Below are positions 1-6,434 of a DNA stretch of 13,753 nt, piece by piece. The stretch covers positions 1-13,753 of the forward strand of contig JASBVW010000010.1 in the NCBI GenBank assembly GCA_029961005.1, in the 5' to 3' direction. Every line of letters begins with the position of its first letter. Within the stretch, counting starts at the first letter, position 1. The position numbers and the translations under genes are program-made. A model generated the notes under the pieces. It made no database searches. It was not told the DNA's origin and saw only the letters and a program-made list of their open reading frames with translations. This stretch comes from Bacillota bacterium. Its GTDB lineage: Bacteria > Bacillota > UBA5301 > JASBVW01.

Positions 1-450
1 GGTCTGACGGTCCTCTCTTACCGGCGGAGGGTGCGCCAATCCCGCGAGCCGCGCTAGAACCAGCGCCGCCGCCTCCAACGCCCCCCGCTCCTCTGCGCCC
101 TCCGCAGCTAAGCGCGCAGGCCCGGAGTCAGAGGATGGCGGGCCCCAAACTTCGGCGCCGTGCTCTCCGGCCAGCCACAGCCCCGGTACCGGCAGGAGCC
201 GGCGCAGCTCCGCCGTTCGTCGCCCGCTTACCACAGCCAGGTGCAGCCGCGGCGAGGCCGCCAACCGGGCTAAAAGGGAGAGGAGCCCCCGGGTCGGCCG
301 GGCCAGGGAGGGCAGGGGCGCCAGGGGGACTAGAGTCCCGTCGTAGTCCAAGAGCAAAGCCACCCCCTTTCCCCTGGCCAGGGCTCTTTCCGCTTCCCGC
401 ACCAGGGCGGACAAGACCTCTTCTTCCGCCCTCCGCCCGCTGCTCCTCAT
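1..450 (-). CDS. otsB: Trehalose-6-phosphate phosphatase, N-terminal part (runs off left edge)
   Basis: Removes phosphate from trehalose-6-phosphate to release trehalose, the second step after OtsA, in the cytoplasm. 150 codons are visible; the C-terminus lies outside the window. Seen directly: HAD motif I LLLDYDGTL at about residues 32-40, with both catalytic aspartates, followed by VPLAPLPS; HAD motif II in LAVVSGR; and the OtsB-type segment WLAGEHGAEVW. These three in order are characteristic of the OtsB branch of the HAD superfamily. The ATG at 450 is chosen because it is the only Met before motif I, but no Shine-Dalgarno sits at normal distance (a GGGGAGGGG run lies about 19 bases upstream), so translation may depend on coupling to otsA. 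The gene is in the same frame as otsA, 39 bases beyond its TAG. An in-frame TTG at 468 is an alternative start. Family certain, start less so. Confidence 0.88.
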   Translation of the reverse strand, partial: MRSSGRRAEEEVLSALVREAERALARGKGVALLLDYDGTLVPLAPLPSLARPTRGLLSLLARLAASPRLHLAVVSGRRTAELRRLLPVPGLWLAGEHGAEVWGPPSSDSGPARLAAEGAEERGALEAAALVLARLAGLAHPPPVREDRQT

Positions 451-489
451 GCGGACCGCTCTGCTCAAGCCCCTCCCCCATCTCGTCCG

Positions 490-1992
490 CTAACAACTTC
501 CGCCGGTCGCCCGGTCAGCCGCTTCCTCCTCGCCACAGCACCGCCCCGGCAGCGCTTCCTCCTCCTCGTCAGCCGGAGCGCCGCCCTCCGCCATCGCCTT
601 CCAGAACTCCTCCAACCACCACTGGAGGTCATAGCGGCGCACGTTCTCCCGCAGCGCCGCCATTCTGGCCCGCCGCTCCTCCGGCGGCAGCGCGCAGGCC
701 TCGGCCCACTTCTCCGCCGTCTCCAAGGGGTTGTACGGATTGACCAGGATGGCCCCGGAGAGCTGGCTGGCCGCCCCGGCAAAACGGCTGAGCACCAGGA
801 CCCCCTCGTCGTCCAGCCGCGCCGCCACGTATTCCTTGGCCACCAGGTTCAGGCCGTCCCGCAGCGGCGTAATCACAGCCACGTCGGCCGCTTGGTAATA
901 AGCCGCCAGCTCCTCCCGCCCCAGAGAGCGGTAATAGTAGCGCACCGGAGTGTAGTCGTCGCTGCCGAAGCGGCCGTTGACGCGCCCCACCGCTTCTTCG
1001 ATCTGGCGCCGCATCTTTTGGTACTCGGCCAGGGCCGTGCGGCTGGGCGCCGCCACCTGGACGAAGGTCAGGCGCCCTCTGTACTCCGGATACCGCTCCA
1101 GCAAAATCTCCAGGGCCAAGATCCGCTCCAGGATGCCCTTGGTATAGTCCAGCCGGTCTGCGCTCAAAGCCACCAAGGGAGTACCGAGCTGGCGGCGGAT
1201 CTCAGCGGCGCGGGCTTGTACCCTCGGACGGCGGGCCAGCCGCTGAAAAGCTTGATAGTCTACGCCGATGGGAGCGGCCCGCACGCGCACGGTCCTCCCG
1301 CGCCAGGAGGCGCACATTCTCTCCCGGTCCACCTCCGCCCCCAGGAGCTTCTCCGCGCAGGTGAGAAAGTTCTCCCCGTACTCCCGCAGGTGGAAGCCGA
1401 GCACGTCCGAGCCTAAAAGGCCGGCCAAAACCTCCCGCGCCCAAGGCAGCACGGCCAGGACGTCCACCTGGGGGAAGGGAATGTGCCAGAAGAAGGCAAT
1501 GCGCAGCTCGGGGTGGGCGCGGCGGAGCAGCTCGGGCACCAGGGCCAGGTGGTAATCGTGAATCCAGATGAGGTCGCCCTGGCTGAGCTCCGCCTGAGCC
1601 GAGGCGGCGAATTTGGCATTCACCCGCACGTAATTGTCCCAGTGTTCCTGCTCAAACTGGCAGCGGCCGACAAAGTAGTGGCACAGAGGCCAGAGGGCGC
1701 TGTTGGCAAAGCCATAGTAGTAGCAGCGCAGCTCCTCTTCCGTCAGGACGGTCTCCCGCAAGACGTAGTGTGAACCGCCCTCCGCAGAGGCCACTTTCCT
1801 CCGCCGGCTTGGAGCAGGGGAAGCGTGGCCGCGGCGCCCGCCCCAGGCCACCCATACCCCGCCGTTGGCCTCCATCAGCGGTTCCAAGGCCGCCACCAGC
1901 CCCCCGACCGAGCGGACCATCTCCTCACCGGCAGCCGATTCCAGAAAGACGTACGGACCGCGGTTGGAGACCAAGATCAGCCTACCTTTCAT
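490..1992 (-). CDS. otsA: Trehalose-6-phosphate synthase (GT20)
   Basis: Transfers glucose from a nucleotide sugar to glucose-6-phosphate, giving trehalose-6-phosphate. 500 residues, near the usual bacterial length. Visible GT20 landmarks: SNRGPY at 9-14 and SVGGL at 28-32 (donor/phosphate loop), YYYGFANSALWPLCHYF at 91-107, WIHDYHLALVPELLR at 143-157, FFWHIPFP at 167-174, SADRLDYTKG at 277-286 with the conserved Arg and Lys, and TPLRDGLNLVAKEYVA at 375-390. The last 30 residues are an acidic, Gly/Ala-rich tail that looks like a linker. The ATG at 1992 overlaps the upstream glycosyltransferase stop (ATGA) and has AGGAGG 8 bases upstream; an upstream in-frame ATG at 2148 lies inside that gene and is rejected. 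Glucosylglycerol-phosphate synthase is a related alternative, but the adjoining otsB favours trehalose. Confidence 0.93.
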   Translation of the reverse strand: MKGRLILVSNRGPYVFLESAAGEEMVRSVGGLVAALEPLMEANGGVWVAWGGRRGHASPAPSRRRKVASAEGGSHYVLRETVLTEEELRCYYYGFANSALWPLCHYFVGRCQFEQEHWDNYVRVNAKFAASAQAELSQGDLIWIHDYHLALVPELLRRAHPELRIAFFWHIPFPQVDVLAVLPWAREVLAGLLGSDVLGFHLREYGENFLTCAEKLLGAEVDRERMCASWRGRTVRVRAAPIGVDYQAFQRLARRPRVQARAAEIRRQLGTPLVALSADRLDYTKGILERILALEILLERYPEYRGRLTFVQVAAPSRTALAEYQKMRRQIEEAVGRVNGRFGSDDYTPVRYYYRSLGREELAAYYQAADVAVITPLRDGLNLVAKEYVAARLDDEGVLVLSRFAGAASQLSGAILVNPYNPLETAEKWAEACALPPEERRARMAALRENVRRYDLQWWLEEFWKAMAEGGAPADEEEEALPGRCCGEEEAADRATGGSC

Positions 1993-3188
1993 AAGACGGC
2001 CTCCTTCCTCTCCGCTGTCACCAGCTGTCGGTAAAGTCCCTCCGTCTCCGCCACCATGCGCTCCACGGTAAAGCGGCGCCTGGCCTCGCACTGCCCCGCC
2101 TCTCCTATTTGCCGGGCCAGCCGAGGGTTCTGCAGCAGCGCAAGGCACACCTCCGCCAGGTGCCGGCTGTCCTCGCGCGCCACCAAGTACCCCGTGCGGC
2201 CGGGCTGAATCAGCTCCGGCATGCCCCCGGCCCGACTGGCCACGATAGGTTTACCGGCCGCCATGGCCTCGATCACCGCCAAACCAAAGGGCTCTTCAAA
2301 GCGGGAAGGGTAAACGCAGACCTCCGCTCGCCGGTACACCCGGGGCATCTCTTCCCAACTGAAGTGGCGGATCAGCACGTGCCGCTCCAGGTCAAGCTCT
2401 TCCACCAGCCGCCGGATCACTTCCAGATCTTGCTTCTGTCTGCCCTCCCAGTCCACAATGGAACCTGTACCGGCCAAGAGCAGAACGGCTGCGGGCACCT
2501 CCCTCCGGATCAAGGCCAAGGCCCGCACAGCCAGGTCGCAGCCCTTGTCCAGGCTAAGTCGGGCGGGGTGAAAGATCACCCTCCGCCCAGGCGGGAGTTC
2601 AGGGAAAAACGCGCTCGCACCTTCCTCCTCCCGCCCCGCCTCCGCAAAGCGCTCCACATCGGTCCCGTGGTAGATCACCCGGATGCGGTGCGCGGGATAT
2701 CCGGAGCGGATCAGCTCGGCCCGAATGTAATGGCTGACGGCGATCACCGCCTGCCAGCGCCCCGCCAGCTCGCTCATCTCCCGCCACAGGCCGTCGCTCC
2801 AGACGTTGTGCGCCGTGAGGAGCGCGGGGATCCCGGCAGTGGAGCAATAATCCAGTACCGCCCGAGCGTGCACGGGGCTGAAATAGTGAAAGTTGTGGCA
2901 GTGCACCAGGTGAGGCCGGACCTCGGCCAGAAATCCGGCCACCAAAGAGCAGATGGACTCCCTTTGCCTGGCTATTTCCGCAGGGGAGAGAAGATTCAGC
3001 TGGAGAAGAGGGCTCCGCCTGATCCTTACGCCCCGCCACTCTTCCACCTCGGGCCGCTCCGGCACCGCACCGGTCAAGAGGTGAACCTCCCAACCGGCCG
3101 CAGCCAGGCGCGGACAGAGCAAAGCCAGGTGCGTCTCCACGCCCCCCACGACGGGAGGAAAGGCCCAATGTAGAATAGCCACGCGCAC
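1989..3188 (-). CDS. GT-B glycosyltransferase, family 4, acceptor unknown
   Basis: A retaining family-4 glycosyltransferase of 399 residues. The N-terminal acceptor domain begins VAILHWAFPP and carries GGVETH at 15-20 and a VHCHNFHYFSP stretch near 95-105. The C-terminal donor domain shows FHPARLSLDKG at 206-216 and the EX7E motif E299/E307 in EPFGLAVIEAMAAGKP. No signal peptide or membrane segment is seen. The start is GTG at 3188 with AGGAGG at about 8 bases; that ribosome site lies inside a long inverted repeat (3189-3249). The stop overlaps the otsA start by ATGA, so the two are probably translationally coupled. Its place between treT and otsA suggests a sugar or compatible-solute product, for example a trehalose derivative or another glucoside, but nothing in the sequence fixes donor or acceptor. 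Class sure, function open. Confidence 0.85.
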   Translation of the reverse strand: MRVAILHWAFPPVVGGVETHLALLCPRLAAAGWEVHLLTGAVPERPEVEEWRGVRIRRSPLLQLNLLSPAEIARQRESICSLVAGFLAEVRPHLVHCHNFHYFSPVHARAVLDYCSTAGIPALLTAHNVWSDGLWREMSELAGRWQAVIAVSHYIRAELIRSGYPAHRIRVIYHGTDVERFAEAGREEEGASAFFPELPPGRRVIFHPARLSLDKGCDLAVRALALIRREVPAAVLLLAGTGSIVDWEGRQKQDLEVIRRLVEELDLERHVLIRHFSWEEMPRVYRRAEVCVYPSRFEEPFGLAVIEAMAAGKPIVASRAGGMPELIQPGRTGYLVAREDSRHLAEVCLALLQNPRLARQIGEAGQCEARRRFTVERMVAETEGLYRQLVTAERKEAVL

Positions 3189-3249
3189 GGAAATCCCCTC
3201 CTTTCTCGGCCCTTTCTCTAAAGATTACACGATAAAGGAGGTGATTTCC
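3189..3249 (-). promoter_or_regulatory. Long hairpin masking the Shine-Dalgarno of the family-4 glycosyltransferase; anti-SD mimic
   Basis: The plus-strand arms 3189-3204 and 3234-3249 are inverted repeats of 16 bases with 15 matches and a 29-base spacer. In the minus-strand transcript the 5' arm is GGAAATCACCTCCTTT and the 3' arm AAAGGAGGGGATTTCC; the 3' arm contains the AGGAGG ribosome site and ends directly before the GTG start. The 5' arm includes ATCACCTCCTTT, the same as the 3' tail of bacterial 16S rRNA (established knowledge). There is no U-tract, so it is not an intrinsic terminator. The pairing is seen in the sequence; the regulatory role is inferred. Confidence 0.6.
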
Positions 3250-3280
3250 TTCCCTAAATTGAGAAACTATGAAAATAGGA

Positions 3281-4516
3281 CTAGCTTTCTGTGAGCACAG
3301 CCTTAATAGCTCTTAATTCATCTCGCAGCAGCCGCGGGAGGAGAAAATGCTCACGCACGCGCTCATGCCCCCGGGCACCCATGGCCGCGGCCTCGTCCGG
3401 CGAGGCGAGTAGCTCCAGCAGGCGCGTGCTGCACTCCTCCACGCTCTCCACCAAAAAGCCGTGCACGCCATCCTCCACCTGGGCCGGGATTCCGCCCGTG
3501 CGGCCAGCCACTACAGGCTTGCCTTTCCAAAGCGCTTCTGAGACGGTGAGCCCAAAGCCCTCGCGCAGGGACTTTTGGATCGCCACGGTACAGGTGCGCT
3601 GAAACGCGTTGACCTCCAGAGTCCCCACCCCTTCCAAGTTAGAGAGCACATAGAGGTCCGGGTCGCGTTCTGCCTCGCGCCGCACTTCTTGGTAGAGGCC
3701 CCAGGCCTCCGGGTCATCGTAGGCCATAGAGCCCACCAGGGCCAGCTGCACCTCCGGGCGCTGCTTTTTCACTTGGCGGTAGGCCCGGATTACCCCCAAG
3801 GGATCCTTCCAGGGGTCAAAGCGCGACACCTGGAGCAGGAAGGGGCGGTCCGGGTCCAGGCCGAACTCGCCCACGAGCTGGCGGCAGATCTCAGAAGGCA
3901 AGGGCCGGTTCTTAGCGCTCAAGGGGTCGATGGCCGGAGGGATGAAGAAGAGGGCGGGTCCCGCCAGGCCGCTCGGCACGTAGGAAGGCAGGGTAAAGAT
4001 AGCCGCGTCGTACTCTTCGATCAACGGGCGCAGGAACTCCCACACGGACGGCTCGGGGCGCGAAGTGTCGATGTGGCACCGCCAGATCCAGCGCGCCCGG
4101 CGCGGCCCCGCTAAGTGGCGCACCGCGGCAGGCTGCGGGTCGTGGACGATCACCACCTCGTAGCCAGAGGGCAATCGTTTGGCCAGGCGCCGGTTGGTCT
4201 GCAGGTAAATGCGCCGGTCCCGGGCGGTTAAGCTGTACTCCCGCCCCTGCAGCGCGTTGTGAAAGGACTTGGTGACCTGAAAGAACTCCTCATCCCCGGG
4301 GAGGACCCCCCAGTCTGCCTGTACGCCCACGTCGCGCAGGAGCGGCACCAGGGAGAGGAGCATCTCCGCCACCCCCCCCCGCAGGCCGGCGTTGAGCTCC
4401 AGCACCCGCACCCCGGTCAGCTCCCTGCCTAGAGCCCGAATCTCCTCTAAAAGCTCCTCGCGCACCAAGCCGCGATAATCCGCCAGCTGTTTTCCCCGGC
4501 GCAGTACCTGCAGCAT
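3281..4516 (-). CDS. treT: Trehalose glycosyltransferring synthase TreT (GT4)
   Basis: Makes trehalose in one step from NDP-glucose and glucose (reversible in characterised TreT enzymes). 411 residues, the family's usual size. Family landmarks: LNAGLRGGVAEMLLSLVPLL at 41-60, DWGVLPGDEEFFQVTKSFHN at 68-87, VHDPQPAA at 124-131, WIWRCHIDTS at 143-152, PPAIDPLSAKN at 193-203, SRFDPWKDP at 231-239 with the donor-binding Arg/Lys pair, and the EX7E motif E319/E327 within EGFGLTVSEALWKGKPVV. The DPQP, WRCHID and IDPL.KN signatures separate it from other GT4 enzymes. ATG 4516 is preferred over the in-frame ATG at 4618 because it has GGAGG about 10 bases upstream and the longer version overlaps the acylphosphatase end. 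An inverted repeat, CTCGCTC/GAGCGAG (4520-4526 and 4554-4560), brackets the ribosome site and might modulate access. It provides a second trehalose route beside otsA/otsB. Confidence 0.9.
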   Translation of the reverse strand: MLQVLRRGKQLADYRGLVREELLEEIRALGRELTGVRVLELNAGLRGGVAEMLLSLVPLLRDVGVQADWGVLPGDEEFFQVTKSFHNALQGREYSLTARDRRIYLQTNRRLAKRLPSGYEVVIVHDPQPAAVRHLAGPRRARWIWRCHIDTSRPEPSVWEFLRPLIEEYDAAIFTLPSYVPSGLAGPALFFIPPAIDPLSAKNRPLPSEICRQLVGEFGLDPDRPFLLQVSRFDPWKDPLGVIRAYRQVKKQRPEVQLALVGSMAYDDPEAWGLYQEVRREAERDPDLYVLSNLEGVGTLEVNAFQRTCTVAIQKSLREGFGLTVSEALWKGKPVVAGRTGGIPAQVEDGVHGFLVESVEECSTRLLELLASPDEAAAMGARGHERVREHFLLPRLLRDELRAIKAVLTES

Positions 4517-4519
4517 CTG

Positions 4520-4560
4520 CTCGCTCCCTCCACCACAGGGTATGGTTTCTGCCGAGCGAG
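4520..4560 (-). promoter_or_regulatory. Short inverted repeat bracketing the treT ribosome site
   Basis: Seven-base perfect arms, CTCGCTC and GAGCGAG, with a 27-base spacer. In the minus-strand RNA the GGAGG of treT lies in the loop just 5' of the 3' arm. This is the weakest of the three start-proximal hairpins in the window and could be chance in GC-rich DNA. A TATACT hexamer (minus strand, plus positions 4559-4564) overlaps one arm, but it has no recognisable -35, so no promoter is called. Confidence 0.25.
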
Positions 4561-4595
4561 TATACAGGGTAAGCGCTGGCGTTTTTGCTCTCTTT

Positions 4596-4877
4596 TTACC
4601 GGGTCGCCAGGACTTCAAACCTGGTCGCGCCCTGCGGCAACTCCCACTCTACTTTGACCCCGTCGACCCGAGCCATGGCCGGGCCGCGGCGGCACCAGGC
4701 GATAAAGGCTTCCACCGCCTCCTGCGTACCTTCGGCGGCCGCCTCGACCCGCCCGTCGGCCAAATTGCGCACCCAGCCCCGCACCCCCAGGAGCTCCGCC
4801 TGGCGCTGGGCGTGAGCGCGGAATCCTACCCCTTGCACCATTCCGGAAATGAGCAGATGAGCCCGCACGATCCCCAT
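4596..4877 (-). CDS. acyP: Acylphosphatase
   Basis: Small cytosolic enzyme that hydrolyses the carboxyl-phosphate bond of acyl phosphates. 93 residues, the typical size. The catalytic loop SGMVQGVGFR, with its terminal Arg, is at about 11-20, and the catalytic Asn is in GWVRNLADGRVE near 38-49; the C-terminal half has the expected FIAWCRRGP and ARVDGVKVEW. The family more often reads GxVQGVGFR with Arg at x; here it is Met, probably tolerated. The start is uncertain: ATG 4877 gives the standard length but the nearest purine-rich run (AAGAGGA) is very close, while GTG 4868 has AGAGG at better spacing. It lies 71 bases after livF and 79 bases before treT on the same strand. A link to trehalose or amino-acid transport is not evident. 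Confidence 0.85.
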   Translation of the reverse strand: MGIVRAHLLISGMVQGVGFRAHAQRQAELLGVRGWVRNLADGRVEAAAEGTQEAVEAFIAWCRRGPAMARVDGVKVEWELPQGATRFEVLATR

Positions 4878-4915
4878 TCCTCTTACCCCCCATCGTGGCA
4901 AGCTCGCTAGAACGG

Positions 4916-4948
4916 TGCCCGAATTAACCATTTTAAAATGTTTCGGGC
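4916..4948 (-). promoter_or_regulatory. Hairpin directly after livF (possible transcript-end or processing structure)
   Basis: Arms 4916-4922 and 4942-4948 (GCCCGAA/TTCGGGC) pair perfectly over an AT-rich 19-base loop that itself contains the 12-base palindrome CATTTTAAAATG (4929-4940). It begins at the livF stop codon. No run of T follows on the minus strand, so it does not meet the intrinsic-terminator pattern. An mRNA 3'-end stabiliser or a weak terminator separating the liv genes from the trehalose genes is possible. Confidence 0.35.
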
Positions 4949-5650
4949 TCACTCCCCCAGGTAAGCCCGCCGCACCCTCTCGTTCCCCAAGAGGTCGCGG
5001 CCCGTGCCCTCCAGGACGATTTGCCCGGTCTCCATGACGTACCCGTAATCGGCCAGCTGTAGGGCAGCCCGGGCGTTCTGCTCGACCAAGAGAATGGTCG
5101 TGCCCTGGTCGTTGATCTCGCGCAAGACGCGGAAGACCTCCTTCACCAGCAAAGGCGCCAGCCCCAAAGAGGGCTCATCCAAGGCCAGGAGGCGCGGCCG
5201 GGACATCAGGGCGCGGCCGATGGCCAACATCTGCTGTTCGCCGCCGGAGAGGGTACCCCCCTTTTGCCTCCGCCTCTCCTGCAGGCGCGGGAAGAGGCTG
5301 TAGACCCAGGCCAGATCCCGTTCAATCCCCGCCCGGTCGGTGCGATAATAGGCCCCGATCTCCAGGTTCTCCTGGACGGTCAGGTTGGGGAAGATCCGCC
5401 GCCCCTCCGGCACCATGGTGATGCCCTGCTGGATCAGCCAGTGGGTGGGTCGCCCCGCCACCTCCTGGCCGCCCAGCTTAATGGACCCGCTGCGCGGGCG
5501 GACCAGCCCCACGATGGCCCGCAGAGTGGTGCTCTTGCCCGCCCCGTTGGCGCCGATGAGGGTTACGATCTTGCCCTGCGGGACCTCCAAGGAGATGCCC
5601 GAGAGCGTGAATGCCTCGTAGTAGACGTGCAGCTCCTTAACCGACAACAT
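4949..5650 (-). CDS. livF: Branched-chain amino-acid ABC transporter ATP-binding protein LivF
   Basis: One of the two cytoplasmic ATPases that power uptake of leucine, isoleucine and valine through LivH/LivM. 233 residues, as expected for LivF. Walker A GANGAGKST at 33-41, signature LSGGEQQ at 134-140, Walker B LLALDEP at 154-160 and the switch His region replaced by VEQN at 189-192, which is typical for LivF. MVPEGRRIFPNLTVQENL at 79-96 is a strong LivF hallmark. ATG 5650 (AGAGGAAG just upstream) overlaps the end of livG by 14 bases, implying coupling; a longer in-frame start at 5764 would sit well inside livG and is rejected. Last gene of the liv set; a hairpin follows the stop. Confidence 0.95.
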   Translation of the reverse strand: MLSVKELHVYYEAFTLSGISLEVPQGKIVTLIGANGAGKSTTLRAIVGLVRPRSGSIKLGGQEVAGRPTHWLIQQGITMVPEGRRIFPNLTVQENLEIGAYYRTDRAGIERDLAWVYSLFPRLQERRRQKGGTLSGGEQQMLAIGRALMSRPRLLALDEPSLGLAPLLVKEVFRVLREINDQGTTILLVEQNARAALQLADYGYVMETGQIVLEGTGRDLLGNERVRRAYLGE

Positions 5651-6434
5651 CTTCTTCCTCTGCCTCTCCCAAATAAGCTGCGATGACCCGCGGGTCCTTT
5701 TGGATCGCCTCTGGCGGGCCCTCGGCGATGGAAACCCCGTAATCCAGCACCCGGATGCGCTCACAGATTCCCATGACCAATTGCATGTCGTGCTCGATGA
5801 GCAGGATGGTCAGGTTAAACTCCCGGCGGATGTGCTGGATGAAGTCCATCAAGCGCCGCGTCTCCTCCGGGTTCATCCCGGCCGCCGGCTCATCCAAAAG
5901 GAGCAGGCGCGGCCCCGTGGCCAGGGCGCGGGCGATCTCCAGCTGCCGCTGTTGGCCATAGGGGAGAGAGCCGGCCTCCGCCTCCGCCAGGCGCTCCAGC
6001 CCCACCCGGCGCAGGAGCTCCATTCCCTCCTGGCGCATGCGGCGCTCTTCCCGGTTGTAGCGAGGCAGCTGGAACATGGCCTCCCAAAAAGTGGCCCGCA
6101 GCCGGACGTGGTAGGCCACCAGCACGTTTTCCAGGACGCTCAGGCCGCCAAAGAGCCGGATGTTCTGAAACGTCCGGGCAATGCCGGCCGCCGTGACCAG
6201 ATGGGGCGGCCAGCCGGTGATGTCCCGCCCTTCAAAGTAGATCCTTCCCCGGGTAGGGGTGTACTGGCCGGTGATCAGGTTGAAGACGGTGGTCTTGCCC
6301 GCCCCGTTGGGGCCGATGAGCCCCACCAGCTCCCCCGGAAAGAGGTCTAAAGAGAAATCGCTCACGGCGGTCAGTCCGCCGAAGTTCATGGTTACCCGCT
6401 CAAGCTTCAAGATTTCCCGACTGGTCGCTTGCAC
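5637..6434 (-). CDS. livG: Branched-chain amino-acid ABC transporter ATP-binding protein LivG
   Basis: Second ATPase of the Liv importer. 265 residues; LivG proteins are longer than LivF because of an insert, here about 105-135. Walker A GPNGAGKTT at 41-49, ARTFQNIRLFGGLSVLENV at 86-104 (a LivG signature), the ABC signature region LPYGQQRQLEIARAL at 157-171 (the usual SGG degenerate to PYG, normal for LivG), Walker B LLLLDEP at 177-183, PAAGMNPEET next to it, and switch IEHDM at 213-217. The start is GTG 6434, with GAGGG about 8 bases upstream, inside the end of livM (35-base overlap). Its C-terminus overlaps livF by 14 bases. Confidence 0.95.
   Translation of the reverse strand: MQATSREILKLERVTMNFGGLTAVSDFSLDLFPGELVGLIGPNGAGKTTVFNLITGQYTPTRGRIYFEGRDITGWPPHLVTAAGIARTFQNIRLFGGLSVLENVLVAYHVRLRATFWEAMFQLPRYNREERRMRQEGMELLRRVGLERLAEAEAGSLPYGQQRQLEIARALATGPRLLLLDEPAAGMNPEETRRLMDFIQHIRREFNLTILLIEHDMQLVMGICERIRVLDYGVSIAEGPPEAIQKDPRVIAAYLGEAEEEDVVG

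Noticed and set aside
128..496. Open frames at the left edge on both strands (for example 128-496 minus, 135-743 plus)
   Set aside because: They are Gly/Ala/Pro/Arg-rich shadows; another minus-strand frame gives the clear OtsB motifs DYDGT and GEHGAE.
2109..3173. A 354-codon plus-strand open frame opposite the family-4 glycosyltransferase
   Set aside because: Composition (Arg, Pro, His, Gln rich) and exact overlap with a clear GT4 gene mark it as a shadow frame.
3234..3316. Perfect Shine-Dalgarno AAAGGAGGTGAT on the plus strand followed by a 15-codon frame from ATG 3269
   Set aside because: The gap from the site to the ATG is more than 20 bases and the peptide has no support; the motif is better explained as the complement of the anti-SD arm of the minus-strand hairpin.
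4559..4564. TATACT hexamer as a -10 for treT on the minus strand
   Set aside because: No acceptable -35 at 16-18 bases; left as a remark only.
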